From contig NZ_CP126106.1 of NCBI RefSeq assembly GCF_030123325.1, forward strand, positions 4,492,001 through 4,556,000: DNA of 64,000 bases, written 5' to 3'. Position 1 is the first letter of the stretch; every line of letters starts with the position of its first letter. The notes below the pieces were generated by a model, which worked only from the letters and a program-made list of their open reading frames with translations, was not told where the DNA came from and ran no database searches. The translations under genes were made by a program, and so were the position numbers. Shown one piece after another: positions 59,552 through 64,000 of the stretch. The stretch is from Peribacillus simplex. GTDB taxonomy: Bacteria > Bacillota > Bacilli > Bacillales > DSM-1321.

Positions 59552-60559
59552 TCACAACGGTTTAGGAGTATTAATTTGTTCGTCAAAATTTAATTCTAAA
59601 AGTTGTCCAGCGTGAACCAATCCCGATCCAAATCCGTACATAAGAACTCGGTCTCCATTTTTGACTTTTCCCTTACGGATTCCAAGATCAAGAGCTAAAG
59701 GAATGGTAGCAGCAGAGGTATTTCCAAAGTTGACTAAGCTATAAAGCGTTTTTTCCATTGGGTATTCTACTTTTTCGCAAATTGGCTCTATCAACCTTAA
59801 GTTAGCACTATGAGGTATAAACCAATCAACTTGATCTAAACTCGTTTGCGTTTTTTCTAATATCTGTCTTATACTCTCAGGAACATTCCTTACAACCCAT
59901 CGAAAAACTTCTCTACCATTTTGTACAAGATATTGAGTATCTATTAACTCAATCCCATTGATCTTTTTTGATAATCCAGGCCGATATACATGTTGTGCTC
60001 CTCTCCCATCACTTCCTAGATGGAATCCAATGAAACTTTTTGATTGTTCATCTCTTTCAACTAATACCGCACCAGCACCATCACCAAATAAAACACATGT
60101 ATTTCTATCTGTATAATCTGTAATTTTTGAGAGTGTGTCTGCTCCAATAACTAGTACCTTTTTGTGGAACCCAGAAGAAATTAAACTGTGTGCTGTATGT
60201 ACTGCATAAACAAATCCTGCGCACGCTGCACTTAAATCTATGGCACCTGTTTGGGATATATTTAATTGGTCCTGTATGATACTTGAGACAGATGGGAAAG
60301 GTAAATCTGGTGTGCTTGTTGCCACAATAATCATATCAACATCTTTGACTTTTTTATTATATCTGTGCATTAAATCTTTTACTGCAGAAACGCATAAATC
60401 ACTGGTAAATTCATCAGGACGAGTTATTCTTCGTTCATGAATCCCGGTTCTTTGAATAATCCATTCATTATTTGTTTCGACCATTTGCTCAAGTTCAAAG
60501 TTTGTTAATTTTTTTTCTGGAACATATGTCCCGATAGCTGTTATTCTCGCCCCTATCAT
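59552..60559 (-). CDS. 3-oxoacyl-ACP synthase III family protein (FabH-like)
   Basis: This 335-residue KAS III has the Cys-His-Asn triad intact: Cys113 in LSAACAGFVYA, His in WFIPHSANLRLIE (about 255) and Asn in NFGNTSAATIPLA (about 285). GYGSGLVHAGQLL-like (YGFGSGLVHAG) closes the fold. The ATG follows GGGGTGAGC. FabH normally condenses acyl-CoA with malonyl-ACP to start fatty acid synthesis and sits with fabF. Here it stands alone in an accessory area with no acyl carrier protein or other lipid gene nearby, so it may be a second copy with another starter preference or a secondary-metabolite enzyme. Confidence 0.88.
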   Translation of the reverse strand: MIGARITAIGTYVPEKKLTNFELEQMVETNNEWIIQRTGIHERRITRPDEFTSDLCVSAVKDLMHRYNKKVKDVDMIIVATSTPDLPFPSVSSIIQDQLNISQTGAIDLSAACAGFVYAVHTAHSLISSGFHKKVLVIGADTLSKITDYTDRNTCVLFGDGAGAVLVERDEQSKSFIGFHLGSDGRGAQHVYRPGLSKKINGIELIDTQYLVQNGREVFRWVVRNVPESIRQILEKTQTSLDQVDWFIPHSANLRLIEPICEKVEYPMEKTLYSLVNFGNTSAATIPLALDLGIRKGKVKNGDRVLMYGFGSGLVHAGQLLELNFDEQINTPKPL

Positions 60560-60690
60560 ATGCTCACCCCATATATTTATTAGTAGTTAGTATTAATACC
60601 TGGTACTAATTATAACAATTTATATTGTTAATAATCAATTTAAATTCCTTTTTTTTTCTAAAACAAAAAATACTTACTCCATATTGAAGT

Positions 60691-60757
60691 AAACTGCCCC
60701 GTTGCATAAAGAAAAGCTGCCTTAAAGACAGCTTTATCCTCAGCTAATGTACCCGTT
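60691..60757. repeat. Small dispersed element, fullest copy
   Basis: AAACTGCCCCGTTGCATAAAG, then AAAAGCTGCCTTAAAGACAGCTTT, then CCTCAGCTAATGTACCCGTTAA. This copy shows all three parts: leader, terminator-like hairpin and ACCCGTT tail. Confidence 0.75.
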
Positions 60758-60809
60758 AAATGAACAAGTACTACCTCTTCTATTGCATTTATCCATCCAG
60801 AAGCGTAAC

Positions 60810-60838
60810 AAAAAAAAGCCAACATCAATTGTTGACTT
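60810..60838 (-). terminator. Terminator of the DUF3189 gene
   Basis: AAGTCAACAATTGATGTTGGCTT forms a stem followed by TTTTTT on the minus strand. Confidence 0.82.
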
Positions 60839-60880
60839 AATATATATATCGACATTTAAGTTTATTAAAATTTATTATTA

Positions 60881-61393
60881 TTACTTATATACCTCATTTT
60901 CCAATATAATCACTTTTTCCCCATTCGCTGCTTTCCCGATTTGTTTCGTATTTTCAACCAGCCGAAAAATATTATCACAGCATTGTTTGGCACCTATAAG
61001 CAATAATGGTACACCTATAAAATCAATTTTTAATGCTCTTGATAAAAATCCCCCTATAGACATGGCAATAGGTACGGTTGGAGATGTATTGGAGAATACT
61101 ATTACTTCGTTAAAATGAAATTTCTCTTCCAGTAGTAAAGTCAATTCTTTTAATGCTGGAACCACAAGTTTTTCTCTTTTATGTCCAATTGTATAAACTG
61201 AGTTGCCATCTTCATCGATCCCGCGAAAAATTAGCTTTCCAGCATCTTCTTTCGTTAATTTATTAAAATATTTTACATTTAATATTTCTTCCGAAGTTAA
61301 TTTTCTTTCCGATTGAGGTAATTGTTTTAAATGATATGCGGCAGCCAACGACGTGGTATGTGTACCCCCATAATCATTATAGATATACATCAT
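60881..61393 (-). CDS. DUF3189-family protein
   Basis: This protein of about 170 residues starts MMYIYNDYGGTHTTSLAAAYHL, the signature beginning of DUF3189. It is chosen at ATG 61393 behind AGGGATG instead of an earlier in-frame ATG 19 codons upstream. Other blocks are FRGIDEDGNSVYTIGHKRE (about 75-93), NTSPTVPIAMSIGGFLSR (about 119-136) and a CC pair near 153. The GGTHTTSLAAAYHL start looks phosphate-binding, but the family has no assigned function that I know. It occurs in spore-forming Firmicutes. Confidence 0.82.
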   Translation of the reverse strand: MMYIYNDYGGTHTTSLAAAYHLKQLPQSERKLTSEEILNVKYFNKLTKEDAGKLIFRGIDEDGNSVYTIGHKREKLVVPALKELTLLLEEKFHFNEVIVFSNTSPTVPIAMSIGGFLSRALKIDFIGVPLLLIGAKQCCDNIFRLVENTKQIGKAANGEKVIILENEVYK

Positions 61394-61511
61394 GAAATCA
61401 TCCCTAATAGTTTTATTTAACACTATTATGGTCATATACTCCATTTCCAATTCGGTTACGGTACTTTTATAAGAATATTCCTGTCCTCGGATTATAAAGG
61501 CCTAAAATCAT

Positions 61512-61559
61512 AAAAATAAGAGTACACCTATTTGTCATTATAAGTGCACTCTCTTATTG
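61512..61559 (-). terminator. Terminator of the DD-carboxypeptidase gene
   Basis: AATAAGAGAGTGCAC/..GTGTACTCTTATT with a 16-base loop is followed by TTTTATG on the minus strand, 80 bases after the stop. Confidence 0.72.
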
Positions 61560-61639
61560 TTTATATTACTTATAAGCTGGGTATGTATAGACAGCAACGC
61601 CTCTGATAGCCAGTCAGTGAGTTTCTTTAGTAACGAGTG

Positions 61640-62749
61640 CTAAAATCCTCCCAATCCTAGAAATGGGACAGAAAATTTTATTAGCTCATCATCGATTGTT
61701 TCTTTTTTAATCGGGGCAGGCAATACTGAGTTCCTGACATCAGCGACCTTTTTAAGGTCAAAGGATTCTATTGGTTCCCCTTCTTGGTTCATGATTGAAA
61801 GTATTCCATCATTACTCGTTTTAAGACTAGGTTGATCACTGATTAAATGAGTATAGTATAAGTCTTCGTTCAGCGTGTAGGAATTAGAATAGTCCGCTGA
61901 AAAAAGTTTGCTTTTTTTATCAATTTTGCCTGATTTAAAGTTGTCAAAGCCATAGTTGAATAAAAGCTCAGTATCAGAGTAGGCAACCTTGTCCGAAGGA
62001 GCTTTCAGAGTGACGGCAATCAAGTCTTGTTCTCCCCTAGTGGCCGTAGAAATCAGGGTGTAACCGGATTTACTGACAAAACCGGTTTTCCCGCCGGTTA
62101 TTCCCTTATAGGGGAGTTCGCCTTTTAACATTTTATGATGGGTAACTAAAGTTGTGTCCCATGTTTCCACTTCCCATGGTAACTCCTTCTTACCAAAATA
62201 CTCACGGAACGTTTCATTTTTCATTGCATATTGGGTAATTTTCGCAAGGTCACTGGCTGTCGTTACATGGTCTTTGTCAAATAATCCATGGGGGTTCGTA
62301 AAATGAGTATCGGTGACGTTCACTTCTTTTCTTAAAAACTCATTCAAATCTTCCATGAACAGTTTTTCACTGCCAGACATATGCTCGGCAATTGCGATGG
62401 CTGCATCATTTCCGGAGTTGATCAGCATTCCTGCAATTAATTTGGAAAGCTCTATTTCCTCCCCAGGTTCAATAAATACCGAAGACCCGTCTGCCTCCGC
62501 TGCTTTTTTGCTTATCGTCACCAGTTCATTCTGATCCCCGTGTTCTATAGCATATATAGCCGTGGCAACTTTCGTTAGACTGGCTGGATACATCCTTTTA
62601 TTCATATTTTTTTCGTATAATACATTCCCGCTTTTCGCATCAATAATGATCCCTGCTTCACTATTGAGAGGTAAGTCAGATTCTGCACTTACAGTCGTAG
62701 AGGCGAAGGGGATTAAAGCCAAGATGAAGATGAAGAAAAACTTTCTCAT
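61640..62749 (-). CDS. D-alanyl-D-alanine carboxypeptidase (S11, PBP5-like)
   Basis: This 369-residue protein has an N-terminal signal peptide (MRKFFFIFILALIPFASTTVSA). All three penicillin-binding motifs are present: SLTK (Ser57-Lys60), SGN (112-114) and KTG (221-223). It removes the terminal D-Ala from peptidoglycan stem peptides outside the membrane. No clear amphipathic C-terminal anchor is seen (it ends KFSVPFLGLGGF), unlike DacA/DacF, so it may be released or held by that short hydrophobic tail. The ribosome site AAAGGAGAGG precedes the ATG. It is monocistronic. Confidence 0.9.
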   Translation of the reverse strand: MRKFFFIFILALIPFASTTVSAESDLPLNSEAGIIIDAKSGNVLYEKNMNKRMYPASLTKVATAIYAIEHGDQNELVTISKKAAEADGSSVFIEPGEEIELSKLIAGMLINSGNDAAIAIAEHMSGSEKLFMEDLNEFLRKEVNVTDTHFTNPHGLFDKDHVTTASDLAKITQYAMKNETFREYFGKKELPWEVETWDTTLVTHHKMLKGELPYKGITGGKTGFVSKSGYTLISTATRGEQDLIAVTLKAPSDKVAYSDTELLFNYGFDNFKSGKIDKKSKLFSADYSNSYTLNEDLYYTHLISDQPSLKTSNDGILSIMNQEGEPIESFDLKKVADVRNSVLPAPIKKETIDDELIKFSVPFLGLGGF

Positions 62750-62942
62750 ATGCCTCTCCTTTAATGATAGTAAAATTCTATATAGTCATAATAAAATAAA
62801 TTTGAAAGTTAAAAGATGTTTTATTGAAAGTGAAATACAAAAGTAATTACCCTTTAATAATTTTGGAAACATTTCGGTTAATGACCTTCATTTTCTTTCC
62901 TGAAATAACTTTTTAAGGGTTGTAACCCTTTTAGTGGCGCCT

Positions 62943-62973
62943 CCATTTAATCCTGATTAAATGGATTTTTTTG
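62943..62973 (+). terminator. Orphan plus-strand terminator
   Basis: CCATTTAAT/ATTAAATGG with a CCTG loop and seven T. There is no plus-strand gene upstream within 300 bases, so either an unseen small transcript ends here or it is a relic. Confidence 0.6.
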
Positions 62974-63005
62974 TAAATCACTAAGTATCTGGCAATTTCT
63001 TTTCA

Positions 63006-63032
63006 TGAAAAAAACCCTTCAAACCGAAGGGC
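63006..63032 (-). terminator. Minus-strand hairpin terminator
   Basis: GCCCTTCGGTTTGAAGGG is followed by TTTTTTT. It lies just downstream (on that strand) of the repeat array region, where no gene is supported. Confidence 0.6.
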
Positions 63033-63080
63033 TCAGACTGTAGACAAACTCTAAGAAAAGCGAGTTTAACTGCCGTTTTT

Positions 63081-63212
63081 TTATTTAAAAAACGTCCAGA
63101 TGATTTCAGGAATCCGCTCCCTTTCCGCCGACTGTATGCCAAGCCGCACCAAAGCAAGCGGCTGCGGGGTCTTGGCAAGCCAGTAATTCGGCAGGAGTGT
63201 CGCAAATTTCTT
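63081..63212. repeat. Dispersed repeat, copy 2 (about 130 bp)
   Basis: This matches 39602-39725 over most of its length (TTATTTAA-AAACGT-CCAG-TGATTTCAG, CCGCTCCCTTTCCGCCGACTG, GGAGTGTCGC-AATTTC). Reading frames across it are not genes. Confidence 0.75.
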
Positions 63213-63257
63213 CAATCCAATAAGGATTACAGTAAAAAACGATAAATACCGGAGCAC

Positions 63258-63405
63258 TTTATTCGACCAGCTGCACTGTCTTGGGCCATTGACGCAGTTT
63301 ATCGACCTAAACCACACAATATTCGGCCGTTCACGCACAGTATTCTGCCTACCCCACATAGTATTCGACCGTTGAGGCACTATATTCGACCGTTCCTGTT
63401 CGACC
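63258..63405. repeat. About 21-bp-period tandem array, about 7 units
   Basis: Units of the form TATTCGACCGTT plus GCAC-containing variable bases repeat every 20-22 bases (for example CAATATTCGGCCGTTCACG, AGTATTCGACCGTTGAGG, ATATTCGACCGTTCCTG). It is the third locus with this period in the window. Confidence 0.7.
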
Positions 63406-63516
63406 TTCATCACTATTCGGGCTCTGACCTCTTTTATATTCAAACAGAAGTCCGCCATTTACAGCGGACTTTTAGTTTGTAGACAAAAGGGGTTCTATCT
63501 AAATTTTAAAAACAAA

Positions 63517-63645
63517 GTTGATTGGAACGGAAGGTGCGAGACTCCTGCGGGAAAAGCGAGTCCAGGGGAGACCCCACAGGCGCAAAAGCGACGAGGAGGC
63601 TCCCGGACCGCCTGCGGAAAGCGAGTGCCCTACGTTCCAATCGAC
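63517..63645. repeat. 129-bp GC-rich element with terminal inverted repeats, inverted copy
   Basis: It begins GTTGATTGGAACG and ends CGTTCCAATCGAC, and carries GAGACTCCTGCGGGA and GAGACCCCACAGGCG, the reverse complement of the core of the 10541-10668 element. Plain AT-rich sequence and small hairpins (63669-63735) make up the rest of the gap. Confidence 0.78.
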
Positions 63646-63747
63646 GTTCGAGGTTTTATAAACCTAAATAAAAAAAATTTAGACAAACTTGTTTTTATCA
63701 AGTTTGTCTACAGTCCCAACCCTTCAATCTGAAGGGCTAGTTATTTG

Positions 63748-64000
63748 TCATGTTTTCATTTTCATTCCTAATAACATACATTCGACTTTTACAATCGGTT
63801 TTCTTGATAATATAAATATAATCGTTACAGATATGACTAATAAAACATAATATTGGCCACTTTCTTTGACCCAATCATAAATAAATGAGTTATAAACATA
63901 TTCCAGAATAAACATATGAAACAGATAAATAACTAAAGTAATCGATCCTATTTCAGTAAAAAATGTATGCTTTTTAGGAACAATACAAAGAAAACAATAA
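63748..64000 (-). CDS. Acyltransferase-3-like membrane protein, C-terminal end only
   Basis: On the minus strand the frame is open from the window edge to TGA at 63748-63750, about 83 residues. It reads TFFTEIGSITLVIYLFHMFI, then a second membrane segment YYVLLVISVTIIFILSRKPI and a basic tail ending MKMKT. The ITLVIYLFHMFI run is typical of the last part of OafA/acyltransferase-3 or fucose-O-acetylase-type membrane proteins, which acetylate sugars at the cell surface. The rest of the gene lies beyond the window. Confidence 0.65.
   Translation of the reverse strand, partial: YCFLCIVPKKHTFFTEIGSITLVIYLFHMFILEYVYNSFIYDWVKESGQYYVLLVISVTIIFILSRKPIVKVECMLLGMKMKT

Noticed and set aside
63081..63458. 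Minus-strand frames across the repeats near the right end
   Set aside because: They cross dispersed repeats and a tandem array shared with non-coding sequence elsewhere in the window.

Overview
The window is a low-GC Firmicute chromosome segment. The organism is a spore-forming Bacillaceae, most likely Bacillus sensu lato and plausibly Peribacillus. The evidence is an SspH-type small acid-soluble spore protein, YjcZ and DUF4083 small proteins, thrZ behind tandem T-boxes, an RNase J, a CcpA-type cre site, strong Shine-Dalgarno sequences and frequent TTG/GTG starts. No rRNA, tRNA, CRISPR array or phage module was seen. The genus is an inference from protein resemblance and gene order recalled from B. 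subtilis and its relatives; no search was run.

Layout. 1-4.6 kb: D-glucarate catabolism (kdgD divergent from gudP-gudD-gudR) with a shared operator-like motif and a cre site. 4.9-13.4 kb: regulator/target pairs, namely SDR/TetR, LysR/YhgE-type exporter and DHA2 efflux/TetR, each with palindromes in the divergent gap, plus an alpha/beta hydrolase. 13.5-20 kb: an RNase J paralogue, an amino acid permease, and two LysE-family exporters flanking an MFS gene. 20-22.9 kb: thrZ behind three tandem threonine T-box riboswitches. 24-35.6 kb: a lysine-degradation operon (kamA, yokU, ablB, ferredoxin, aminotransferase, CoA-transferase A/B, thiolase, M20 deacetylase, lysP). It starts at a well-formed sigma-54 promoter, and an enhancer-binding regulator lies just upstream. 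36.5-39.5 kb: LacI regulator, HAD phosphatase and an M15 peptidoglycan peptidase.

39.9-48.4 kb: a second sigma-54 region for ketone-body or C4-acyl metabolism. GntP permease with CoA-transferase A/B has one -24/-12 promoter; 3-hydroxyacyl-CoA dehydrogenase, thiolase and a PAS/AAA+ regulator have another; a 3-hydroxybutyrate dehydrogenase is divergent. 48.6-61 kb: a looser accessory region. It holds small spore-type genes, a 260-residue Cys/His/Lys repeat protein, two unrecognised cysteine-containing surface-like proteins, a frameshifted SRPBCC gene, an IS110-family element killed by one nonsense codon and bracketed by an 11-bp direct repeat, a lone FabH-like synthase, and many copies of a small dispersed repeat. 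61-64 kb: a DD-carboxypeptidase, several repeat elements and the 3' end of an acyltransferase gene.

How the genes work together. The kam cluster can be read as a full route: lysine uptake, 2,3-aminomutation, N-acetylation, transamination, CoA activation, thiolysis and deacetylation, ending at 4-aminobutyrate. The GntP/CoA-transferase and dehydrogenase/thiolase operons would convert 3-hydroxybutyrate or acetoacetate to acetyl-CoA. Both are built for sigma-54 control, which suggests they answer to specific substrates rather than growth rate.
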